A stretch of 42,893 nt of DNA from Nitrospirota bacterium (lineage in GTDB: Bacteria > Nitrospirota > Thermodesulfovibrionia > Thermodesulfovibrionales > JdFR-88). The DNA is taken from positions 1 through 42,893 of the forward strand of contig JAKAHV010000028.1 in NCBI GenBank assembly GCA_021825295.1, given 5' to 3'. The notes below the pieces were generated by a model that ran no database searches, was not told where the DNA came from, and worked only from the letters and a program-made list of their open reading frames with translations. Numbering within the stretch: the stretch's first letter is position 1; each line of letters starts with the position of its first letter. A program made the position numbers and the translations under genes. Shown here piece after piece: positions 1 to 6,883 of the stretch.

Positions 1-565
1 GCGAAAAGCCCTTTGCCGCCGGCGCCTTTCCATAGACGTTATAAAACACCGGCCTGCCGTCCCAGCTTCCCTCCGGCTCCCATTTCAGGGTTATGGATGA
101 GTTTCCGATGCTGAACTGGAGCCCTTCCGGGGGAGGCGGAGGGGCGACCGCCTGCACCTGGATAACCGCGGGGGTGCCAAGCTCGCCGGTTGTGGATTCC
201 GCCCTTACCCGGTATGTATAGGTATTTCCGAAGACGACGGTCCCGGAATAGGAATCGCCGGTCACCAGCGCGATTTTCCTGAATCCCGCGGCCGGGGATT
301 TTCCCGGCGGCAATTTACCGCCGGGGGCAGCCGCGCTTCTGTACTTCATCTCTATGATGAAACCCTTTACCGTTTCGCTCTCCCTGTAGGACCATGATAA
401 CGTCATGATGTTTTCCCTCTGGATGGCGGCGAGTTTTTCAGGCGGGCCCGGGACCGCGTAGACCTCCAGCGAAAGCGGGGTCTTGTGTCCGCAGGATGCA
501 AGGAAAATCAGCGCCGCCAACGCGAGGCAAAAGCGCAGACCCGGCCCTGACGGAAAAAACCTCAA
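1..565 (-). CDS. Fibronectin type III-like lipoprotein, C-terminus cut by window edge
   Basis: The reading frame starts at TTG 565-563 and overlaps the argH stop in a TTGA arrangement, so it is probably translationally coupled to argH. About 188 codons are visible before the window edge. Residues 1-25 form a lipoprotein signal: basic start, hydrophobic stretch, then lipobox LASC with Cys25. Two Fn3-like segments follow, with SWSYRESETVKGFIIEM and TYTYRVRAES in the first and LKWEPEGSWDGRPVFYNVY starting the second. An envelope-anchored lipoprotein is inferred. From memory, a small Fn3 lipoprotein between argH and lysine-biosynthesis genes is common in related Gram-negatives; its role is unknown. 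The frame was read by hand, since the start is non-ATG. Confidence 0.75.
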   Translation of the reverse strand, partial: MRFFPSGPGLRFCLALAALIFLASCGHKTPLSLEVYAVPGPPEKLAAIQRENIMTLSWSYRESETVKGFIIEMKYRSAAAPGGKLPPGKSPAAGFRKIALVTGDSYSGTVVFGNTYTYRVRAESTTGELGTPAVIQVQAVAPPPPPEGLQFSIGNSSITLKWEPEGSWDGRPVFYNVYGKAPAAKGFS

Positions 566-2001
566 CTATTCCGCCGGCAGGTCCGCGGGCGCTTTTTTGC
601 CTGCCGCAGTTGCCTTTTTACCATGGCTGGGGCGGTGCTGCCCAGGCTTTTTTTGACCGAAACCGACTTTTCCGGCGAAAGGAGATCAAATACGGCCGAG
701 TCGAAAAGCGGGCTGAAACGCCTAAATTCCTCCAGGCCCAGCGCCTCCAGCGTCTTGCCGCCTCCGGCGGCGTACAGGACCAGCCTGCCCACCACGCCGT
801 GGGCCTCCCGGAACGGCATGCCCTTCTTCACAAGATACTCCGCAAGGTCCGTGGCGGTTGAAAATCCCCCGGAGGCGGCCTTCAGCCTTTCCGTTTTGAA
901 CCTTATGACCGGCAGCATTTCCGTGAATACGCGAAGCACCGACTTCACGGTATCGACCGTGTCGAACAGCAGCGGCTTGTCCTCCTGGAGGTCCCTGTTA
1001 TAGGTGAGCGGCAGGCCCTTCATGATCGTAAGCATTCCCATGAGGTTTCCGTAGACCCGCCCCGTCTTGCCCCTGGCAAGCTCGGCCACGTCCGGGTTTT
1101 TCTTCTGCGGCATCATGCTGGAGCCGGTGGCAAACGCATCGGGCAGCTCGATAAAGTCGAACTCCGCCGTCGACCACAGCACGATCTCCTCCGACAACCG
1201 GGAGATATGCATCATAAGGACCGAGGCGTTGGACAGGAACTCGATGACGAAATCCCTGTCCGAGACAGAATCCATGCTGTTGGCCGTGACGCCTTCGAAT
1301 CCCAGCAGACGCGCAACATATGCCCTGTCGACAGGCAGGCCGGTGCCCGCGAGCGCGCAGGCCCCAAGAGGCATCGTGTTAGTCCTCTTGAGGGCCTCGC
1401 AGAACCTCTCCACGTCCCTCTCCAGCATCGCCGCATAGGCAAGCAGGTGATGCGAAAGGAGCACGGGCTGCGCCCGCTGCATGTGCGTATAGCCGGGCAT
1501 CACGTCGCCCATCCGTTTTTCGGCCGCTTCGAGCAGCGCCGCATGAAATTCCCTTATGAGGCCTATAACCTCTTTTGTCTCGTCCCGCAGATAGAGCCTC
1601 AGGTCGAGGGCAATCTGATCATTCCTGCTTCTGGCCGTATGGAGTTTCCCGCCGGCGGGCCCGATATCCTCGATAAGGGCGGACTCTATGTTCATGTGGA
1701 TGTCCTCAAGCTCTTCCCTGAAGACAAACTCTCCCGAGGCTATCCTTCCGGCGATGCGCTCCAGCCCCCGGATTATCGCCCTGGAGTCCCTTTCAGGGAT
1801 GATGCCCTGCCTGCCAAGCATCCTGGCATGCGCCATGCTGCCTTCGATATCGTATTTCCACAGCCTTTTATCGAAACTGATGCTCTCGGTGAAGGTCTCC
1901 ACCGTTTTGGCAGTCCGCGCGGCAAACCTTCCTCCCCATAATTTCGTTTTCGCCTTGGCGGTCTTGCGCCTGTCCTTTTTGTTTTTCGCCTTTTCCCGCA
2001 T
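562..2001 (-). CDS. argH: Argininosuccinate lyase
   Basis: The product (479 aa from ATG 2001) cleaves argininosuccinate to arginine and fumarate, the last step of arginine synthesis. It has LWGGRF near the N-terminus, the substrate-binding HTARSRNDQ, YTHMQRAQPVL, and the fumarase/aspartase superfamily signature GSSMMPQKKNP that carries the catalytic-loop serine. Length is usual apart from a lysine-rich N-terminal stretch. The frame stays open up to a TTG at 2040, but that TTG sits in a TTGACT hexamer that could be a -35 box, so ATG 2001 is preferred. No clear Shine-Dalgarno sequence is seen. It lies 51 bp downstream of pmbA and overlaps the lipoprotein gene after it. Confidence 0.96.
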   Translation of the reverse strand: MREKAKNKKDRRKTAKAKTKLWGGRFAARTAKTVETFTESISFDKRLWKYDIEGSMAHARMLGRQGIIPERDSRAIIRGLERIAGRIASGEFVFREELEDIHMNIESALIEDIGPAGGKLHTARSRNDQIALDLRLYLRDETKEVIGLIREFHAALLEAAEKRMGDVMPGYTHMQRAQPVLLSHHLLAYAAMLERDVERFCEALKRTNTMPLGACALAGTGLPVDRAYVARLLGFEGVTANSMDSVSDRDFVIEFLSNASVLMMHISRLSEEIVLWSTAEFDFIELPDAFATGSSMMPQKKNPDVAELARGKTGRVYGNLMGMLTIMKGLPLTYNRDLQEDKPLLFDTVDTVKSVLRVFTEMLPVIRFKTERLKAASGGFSTATDLAEYLVKKGMPFREAHGVVGRLVLYAAGGGKTLEALGLEEFRRFSPLFDSAVFDLLSPEKSVSVKKSLGSTAPAMVKRQLRQAKKRPRTCRRNS

Positions 2002-2052
2002 AAGAGAATAAGGATAAAATGTAAAACCCAGCGCAGTCAAGCGGGGGGATAA

Positions 2053-3417
2053 TCAGGCGCTTATGTCGGTGGGACCGATCAGGATGCTCGGAGAGCCCGT
2101 GGAGCCGTAAAATCTCAGGTCCTCCCCGACGGCCTCCACGTTTCCGAAGAAATCCAGAAGATTGCCGGAAATGACCGCCTCCTTCACCGGATGGGAGGGC
2201 CTGCCCTGCTCTATGAGAAGACCGGAGACGCCTATGGAAAACTCACCCGTGACAGCGTTTATCGTGTGCATGCCCATCGCCTCCAGTATGTAGAGCCCGC
2301 GCCCCGCGAGCGCAAAAAGCCCCTCCGTCTTCAGGGGCTGCCCGCCGCCGGCGGCGCTCAGATAAAAATTGAGAGGTCCGACCGATGGGAAGGCTGCAAG
2401 GGACGGTTTTACCGCATTGCCGGTTGATGCCCGCGTTCCGTAATCTCCCTTGGCGGCCGTATACGTGTTATGCATGTAGCCCTTAAGCACGCCGGCCTCT
2501 ATGAGCGTCTTTCCCGATGTGGGCACGCCCTCGTCGTCAAAAGGAGCGCTGCCCATCGCGTGCGGCAGCATTCCGTCGTCGATTATCGATAGATTTTTGC
2601 TTATCACCTGCTGTCCCAGCCTGCCCCCGAGAAGGGATTTCCCCTTCTGGACGGATTCGGCCGAGAGCATGGAGGCGAAGACATCCAGGAACTCGGCGGC
2701 AACCGCGCTGTCAAGGACTACCGGCGCCTTCATCGGGGTGATCCTCCTTGAGCCAAGCAGCTTCAGGGCCTTCCCGGCGGCGCCCCTGCCCACGCCGCCA
2801 AACGAGATATCCGGGAGAAAAGCGCCGCCCATGAAATCCCATCCCATCTGTGACTCTCCGCCCTCTTCGGCAACGGCCATGATCTGGGCGGCGGCGGAAG
2901 TGGACCGGTAGCTGCCGGAAAAGCCGTTTGTATTCATGATGAGCACTTCGCGGCAGTGGAATGAGGCGGTTGCGCTTCTTGCCCGTTTTATTCTCTTGTC
3001 GGCCCCGAGGGCGGCAGCCTCCATCTCGCGGGCAAGGGCGTAGGCATCCCCGGAGGATATGCCGGCCACCACGGGGTCGAATATCTCCGGGCAGGCCCCC
3101 GCGGGCAGGTTGTCCGGCAGGCGCAAGAAAGGGTCCTCTCCGGTGAAATCGGCGGCATTCAGCGCGGAGCTCACTACCCGGCTGAAATCCTCCCGGGAGG
3201 TCGAATATGAAAGCCCGGCCCTCCGCCCCTTTATTACGCGCAGGGCATAACCCCAGTCGCGCGCGGTCTTCATGGATTCGAGCTCCCCGGCCCTGGACTC
3301 CGCCGTCAGGCCCCTTTTCGAGCTCATGTGCACCTCGGCGGACTCCGCGCCGCCGCTCAGGGCCATGTCAATCAGGCGCCGGGCAAGTTCAGCGTCAAGC
3401 TGCGTGTCTGTCGCCAT
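2053..3417 (-). CDS. pmbA: TldE/PmbA-type subunit of the TldD-TldE protease
   Basis: 454 aa, the usual PmbA length. The N-terminal part (ALSGGAESAEVHMSSKRG... GYALRVIKGRRAGLSYST) and the C-terminal core (ITPMKAPVVLDSAVAAEFL..., GGRLGQQVISKNLSIIDDG, DDEGVPTSGKTLIEAGVLKGYMHN, with runs shortened here) are typical of PmbA/TldE. In the family, TldD carries the metal-binding HExxxH and TldE does not; no HExxxH is seen here, which fits the TldE partner. The heterodimer matures or degrades peptides and unfolded substrates in the cytoplasm. TldD is not in the window. The gene begins 3 bp after the queD stop, so the two are likely cotranscribed. Confidence 0.93.
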   Translation of the reverse strand: MATDTQLDAELARRLIDMALSGGAESAEVHMSSKRGLTAESRAGELESMKTARDWGYALRVIKGRRAGLSYSTSREDFSRVVSSALNAADFTGEDPFLRLPDNLPAGACPEIFDPVVAGISSGDAYALAREMEAAALGADKRIKRARSATASFHCREVLIMNTNGFSGSYRSTSAAAQIMAVAEEGGESQMGWDFMGGAFLPDISFGGVGRGAAGKALKLLGSRRITPMKAPVVLDSAVAAEFLDVFASMLSAESVQKGKSLLGGRLGQQVISKNLSIIDDGMLPHAMGSAPFDDEGVPTSGKTLIEAGVLKGYMHNTYTAAKGDYGTRASTGNAVKPSLAAFPSVGPLNFYLSAAGGGQPLKTEGLFALAGRGLYILEAMGMHTINAVTGEFSIGVSGLLIEQGRPSHPVKEAVISGNLLDFFGNVEAVGEDLRFYGSTGSPSILIGPTDISA

Positions 3418-3420
3418 TTT

Positions 3421-3789
3421 TCAGTCTTCGTAATAGGTGGCCGAAGCCGTCTCGGACTCCCAGACGGTAACGGCCGAAAGATGGACTTCCCCGTTTAACT
3501 TCTTCCTCATCGAATCATACACCCATTTGGCGACATTTTCACTCGACGGGTTTTTCTCCGTGAACGGGAAAACTTCATTCAGAAAGGCATGGTCAAGCGG
3601 GGCCAGGCATTCGGACAGGTATTTTTTAAGGACATGGAAGTCCATGGCCAGGTCTATATCGTTGAGCCGGTCCGCAAGCACCTGGACCTGCACCTTCCAG
3701 TTATGGCCGTGAAGCTTCTCGCATTTGCCGCCGTAGCCCCTGAGCTGATGGGCCGCGGCAAACGAGGACTCTACAGAAAGTTCAAACAT
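3421..3789 (-). CDS. queD: 6-carboxy-5,6,7,8-tetrahydropterin synthase
   Basis: 122 aa, standard for QueD. The enzyme converts 7,8-dihydroneopterin triphosphate to 6-carboxytetrahydropterin in the queuosine (7-deazaguanine) pathway. Zinc ligands are His14, His27 and His29 (the CEKLHGH region), Cys23 is the likely catalytic thiol, and WESETASA near the C-terminus is the substrate-binding glutamate motif. An AAGGAGC ribosome site stands upstream of ATG 3789. Other queuosine genes (queE, queC) are not in the window. It is 3 bp from pmbA, with no obvious functional link. Confidence 0.95.
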   Translation of the reverse strand: MFELSVESSFAAAHQLRGYGGKCEKLHGHNWKVQVQVLADRLNDIDLAMDFHVLKKYLSECLAPLDHAFLNEVFPFTEKNPSSENVAKWVYDSMRKKLNGEVHLSAVTVWESETASATYYED

Positions 3790-3881
3790 GGAAAATGCTC
3801 CTTGTCAAAGTTAAAGGATAAACCTCAAGAAATGTCATAAACGGTCCGCAAGCCGGTTCATCTTTATAAAATTTCCGGCAA

Positions 3882-4403
3882 TCAGGTCGATTTCTTGAAA
3901 ACCGCTATGTAAGGCAGGTTCCGAAACATGTTCGAGTAATCAAGTCCGTAGCCCACAACAAATTCGTTGGGTATCTGGAAACCCACGTAGTCCAGGGGGA
4001 CATCGACAACCCTGCGTTCCCGCTTGTCCAGGAGGGCGCATATCTTCAGCGAGGCAGGCTCCCTCTGCAGAAAATGCTCCCTCAGGAAATTAAGCGTAAG
4101 GCCGGAGTCCGCTATGTCCTCCACCAGTATCACATGCTTGTCCTTGATCTGCTCCCTGAGATCGTGGTGGAGTTTTATTTCCCCGCTGGAATCCGACCTC
4201 ACATAGCTTGAGCATGAAACAAAATCCACTTTCATGGGGATGCGGATATGCCGTACCAGGTCCGAGAAGAACATGAAAGCCCCCTTCAGGATGCAGACCA
4301 TAACGAGATCCTTGCCCTCGTATTCCCGGGTTATCCTCTCGGCGAGGTCCCGCACCTTGCGCTGTATCTGCTCCACGGTGAAAAGCGGCTTTCCTATGAC
4401 CAT
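3882..4403 (-). CDS. hpt: Hypoxanthine phosphoribosyltransferase
   Basis: 173 aa, normal for the family. It salvages hypoxanthine/guanine to IMP/GMP with PRPP in the cytoplasm. The PRPP-binding motif reads VILVEDIADSGLTL (about residues 93-106; Ala and Ser where Ile and Thr are commoner). DLVMVCILKGAFMFFSDLVR and the C-terminal DYVGFQIPNEFVVGYGLDY are also diagnostic. GGGGAG lies upstream of ATG 4403. The upstream AT-rich stretch up to about 4480 has TATAAA-like hexamers that could serve as its promoter. Confidence 0.95.
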   Translation of the reverse strand: MVIGKPLFTVEQIQRKVRDLAERITREYEGKDLVMVCILKGAFMFFSDLVRHIRIPMKVDFVSCSSYVRSDSSGEIKLHHDLREQIKDKHVILVEDIADSGLTLNFLREHFLQREPASLKICALLDKRERRVVDVPLDYVGFQIPNEFVVGYGLDYSNMFRNLPYIAVFKKST

Positions 4404-4489
4404 AAGACGCTCCCCGAAACAAAAGATTTATAAACAAAAACCGGAAACAGTTTTATATTAGCATAAAAAAAGATATATTAGACCCGCCC

Positions 4490-4769
4490 GGTAGTGCATC
4501 AGTTTGGCATAGCCGGGCGACTCCAAACAAACTTTGCATAATCAAACGAGTGGAGCAAGCCACCGGGGGGCATGGGCGAAGTGCGGTTGGCAGCGAGCGA
4601 AACGCCCCTGGGGGCCGACGCGGAATCCCGTCCGCGCGTAAATGCGCGATGGAGTGTGCGGCCCACATTGGGCGTGCAGCGAGCCGCCGGCCGCTCTTCG
4701 CAGAAATGCCACTAGCCATGCTCCCATCCGCCTTCTGCCCGCGCTGCATTGCCAAACTGATGCACTACC
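4490..4769. mobile_element. MITE-like element with 20-bp perfect terminal inverted repeats
   Basis: GGTAGTGCATCAGTTTGGCA at 4490-4509 is repeated in exact inverted form at 4750-4769. The 280-bp interior is very GC-rich and has no convincing gene; an open frame on the minus strand (4453-4755) has a composition unlike the neighbouring proteins. The inverted ends with a non-coding core suggest a non-autonomous transposable element or a large dispersed palindromic repeat. No transposase is present and no target-site duplication is obvious. It sits in the 383-bp gap between hpt and the TPR lipoprotein gene and fills most of it. Confidence 0.7.
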
Positions 4770-4786
4770 AGCCGCCCGGAACGCTT

Positions 4787-5401
4787 TTATTTGGAGAGGT
4801 TTTTAAGCTGCACCTTCGCCGTCTCCATGGCCTTTCTCACCTCTTCATTGCCGGGGTCGAATTTCAAAACGCCCTCCCATATGGAGATGGCCCCCGTCAG
4901 GTTGCCTTTCCTGTAGCTGACGAGGCCCATTTCAGTAAGTGTGCCGGAGCAGCTTTTGATCCGCTGCCTCAGGTATCCGGCCTCGGCCGGCGCGGCGTGG
5001 GTGTAGTTTTTGGCGACAAGAAAATACAGGCTGCCCGCCGCGGCATATTCCTTCTTTTCAAATGCGCTGTCGGCGGCCCTCTTTATCTCCAGAAGCCCCC
5101 TGTCATAGCCGCCGGCGAGCCTGCGGTTTCCGGGATGGGCCGCCAGGGATTGCTTGTACAGCTTTACGGCCTCTTCATACCTGCCCCCGGAGATGTCCCC
5201 CTCCGCCTCTTTCACCACGGCATCGGCATCGAAGACGTGTTGCGGCGCGGCAGGCTTAATTTCAGGGCGCTGGCTTGCGGCCGGTCCGGCCGGTTTCACG
5301 ATGTGCAGCGTCTCGCAGGAAGAGACACAAAAGGCGGCCGCCACCGCAAGGCAGGCGATGAGCAGACGGACGGTCCTTTTGCCGATGCCCCCGCGGCCCA
5401 C
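4787..5401 (-). CDS. TPR-repeat lipoprotein
   Basis: 204 aa from GTG 5401, which overlaps the last base of the HD-GYP stop (TAGTG), so translation is probably coupled. A longer open frame reaching 5656 is the shadow of the HD-GYP gene. The N-terminus is a lipoprotein signal with lipobox VSSC and Cys29. After a Pro/Ala linker come TPR-like helices (GRYEEAVKLYKQSLAAHPGN, KKEYAAAGSLYFLVAKNY, and RKGNLTGAISIWEGVLKFDP near the C-terminus). It is probably an envelope scaffold lipoprotein working with the adjacent sensor-like HD-GYP protein; that pairing is inferred from overlap only. Confidence 0.85.
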   Translation of the reverse strand: MGRGGIGKRTVRLLIACLAVAAAFCVSSCETLHIVKPAGPAASQRPEIKPAAPQHVFDADAVVKEAEGDISGGRYEEAVKLYKQSLAAHPGNRRLAGGYDRGLLEIKRAADSAFEKKEYAAAGSLYFLVAKNYTHAAPAEAGYLRQRIKSCSGTLTEMGLVSYRKGNLTGAISIWEGVLKFDPGNEEVRKAMETAKVQLKNLSK

Positions 5402-6738
5402 TATATAAGCTCCGAGAGCATGAACCCCTCGTGCTCGTTCCTGAACACCTTGACGAAGACCTCCACAAGCCGCGGATTGAATTGCGTGCCGGAGCACCGG
5501 ACAAGCTCCTCCAGGGCCACGGCCTCGGAACGCGGGCTCCTGTACGGCCTGGTGGAAGTCATGGCATCGAAGGAATCCGCTATCGTGATGATGGCCGCGT
5601 GCAGTGGAATCCGGTCTCCCGAGAGGCCGTCCGGATAACCCTTCCCGTTGTACCATTCGTGGTGGTGCCTTACGGCAGGAATGTATTTTGCCAGGCTCGG
5701 CGCCTTCGAAAGGATGTTTGTCCCGTCCTCGGTATGGCTTGCCATCTCCTTGAACTCCTGCGCGCTGAGCGGCCCCGCCTTCAGAAGGATGTAATCAGGG
5801 GTCTTTATCTTCCCCACGTCATGGAAGAGGCATGCGATCTCCAGGTCCTCAAGTTCCTTTTTCGGAAGCCCTATGGCCTCGCCGAGCCTTACCGAAAGCT
5901 GGGCCACCCGGGCCGAATGCCCGAGCGTATAAGGGTCCCTCGCGTCTATGGCGGCCGCCAGCACACGCAGGGTGGAGACATACGCGTCCTCAAGCTCCCC
6001 GGCGTATCTGGCAAGCCTGTCCTTCTGCTCCACTATCAGCGCGGACATCTCGTTAAAGTTCCGGGTGAGCTCTCCCAGCTCGTCCTTCGAATATACCTTC
6101 AGGGGCCTTTTCCTTCCGGCCTTCAGCTCCTGCACGCCGGCCGAAAGCTCCTTGATCGGCCTTGTTATGGTGGTGGTAAGCAGAAACACCCCGGCTATGC
6201 CAAGCATTATGGCCACCGCCAGCCCCTTCAGCACGCTCGCCTTCGCGCTGTCCTGCGCCCGCTTAAGCAAAGACCTGTTTGCCTCCAGAAGCACATAGCC
6301 CATCTGTTTGCCGAAAAAGGAAACCGGCGCAAGCGCCTGGAGCATGCCATTGCTCTGCTCTATGACCGAGCAGTAGCGGTCGAGGCTCAACAGCCTGCCC
6401 GGCCCCGGCAAGAGGATCTTGCCGCGCTTGTTTAAATCGCTGTGCGCGAGGGCCTTCATGGAATTGTTGAGTATGGCGATGTAATCGACGTCCAGGTGGG
6501 ACGCCTTCACGCGGGACACCACGCTGTCCATCCCCAGCATGTCTCCGGAAAGGACGCTGTAAGCGGCGCTGGCCGCCGCGCTCCTGCTTATCGCCTCGGC
6601 CTTGCTTACGGCCTGCCCCGTGAAGTAATTTTCCACCGTCTTCAGGGTGAAGACCGAGAACGAAAGGGTCGTAACGGCCAGAAGGATAAGGATGACAACC
6701 GAAAATTTAAACCGTATGCTTCGAAATTGAAATATCAT
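5401..6738 (-). CDS. Membrane-bound HAMP / HD-GYP phosphodiesterase
   Basis: 445 aa. A transmembrane helix at about 12-32 precedes a periplasmic sensor-like region (about 35-165), a second helix (about 170-190) and a HAMP linker (TRPIKELSAGVQELKAG). The cytoplasmic HD-GYP domain covers about 255-440. It keeps HDVGK (about 304-308), the HHHEWYNGKGYPDGLSGDRIP stretch and IADSFDAMTS. The family hydrolyses cyclic di-GMP, although some members act on other cyclic dinucleotides. It is the first gene of a two-gene unit with the TPR lipoprotein and diverges from addB. A TACAAT hexamer in the 6739-6883 gap could be its -10 box. Confidence 0.92.
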   Translation of the reverse strand: MIFQFRSIRFKFSVVILILLAVTTLSFSVFTLKTVENYFTGQAVSKAEAISRSAAASAAYSVLSGDMLGMDSVVSRVKASHLDVDYIAILNNSMKALAHSDLNKRGKILLPGPGRLLSLDRYCSVIEQSNGMLQALAPVSFFGKQMGYVLLEANRSLLKRAQDSAKASVLKGLAVAIMLGIAGVFLLTTTITRPIKELSAGVQELKAGRKRPLKVYSKDELGELTRNFNEMSALIVEQKDRLARYAGELEDAYVSTLRVLAAAIDARDPYTLGHSARVAQLSVRLGEAIGLPKKELEDLEIACLFHDVGKIKTPDYILLKAGPLSAQEFKEMASHTEDGTNILSKAPSLAKYIPAVRHHHEWYNGKGYPDGLSGDRIPLHAAIITIADSFDAMTSTRPYRSPRSEAVALEELVRCSGTQFNPRLVEVFVKVFRNEHEGFMLSELI

Positions 6739-6883
6739 CTGGGATCAAGCCCCTGCGGCGCCCGCCAAAAAACTGCACTATTGTAACACAAATCACGAAA
6801 CCGGGGGCCTGATTTTTTTGGGGCCGATTTTTTCCGCAGGCAATTGATTTGAAACGCCCCATGGACATGTTTTATCTTTAATC

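Noticed and set aside
4453-4755. 100-codon minus-strand open frame inside the inverted-repeat element
   Set aside because: GC-driven open frame spanning the repeat; no recognisable domain, no ribosome site, and its ends coincide with the element's inverted repeats.
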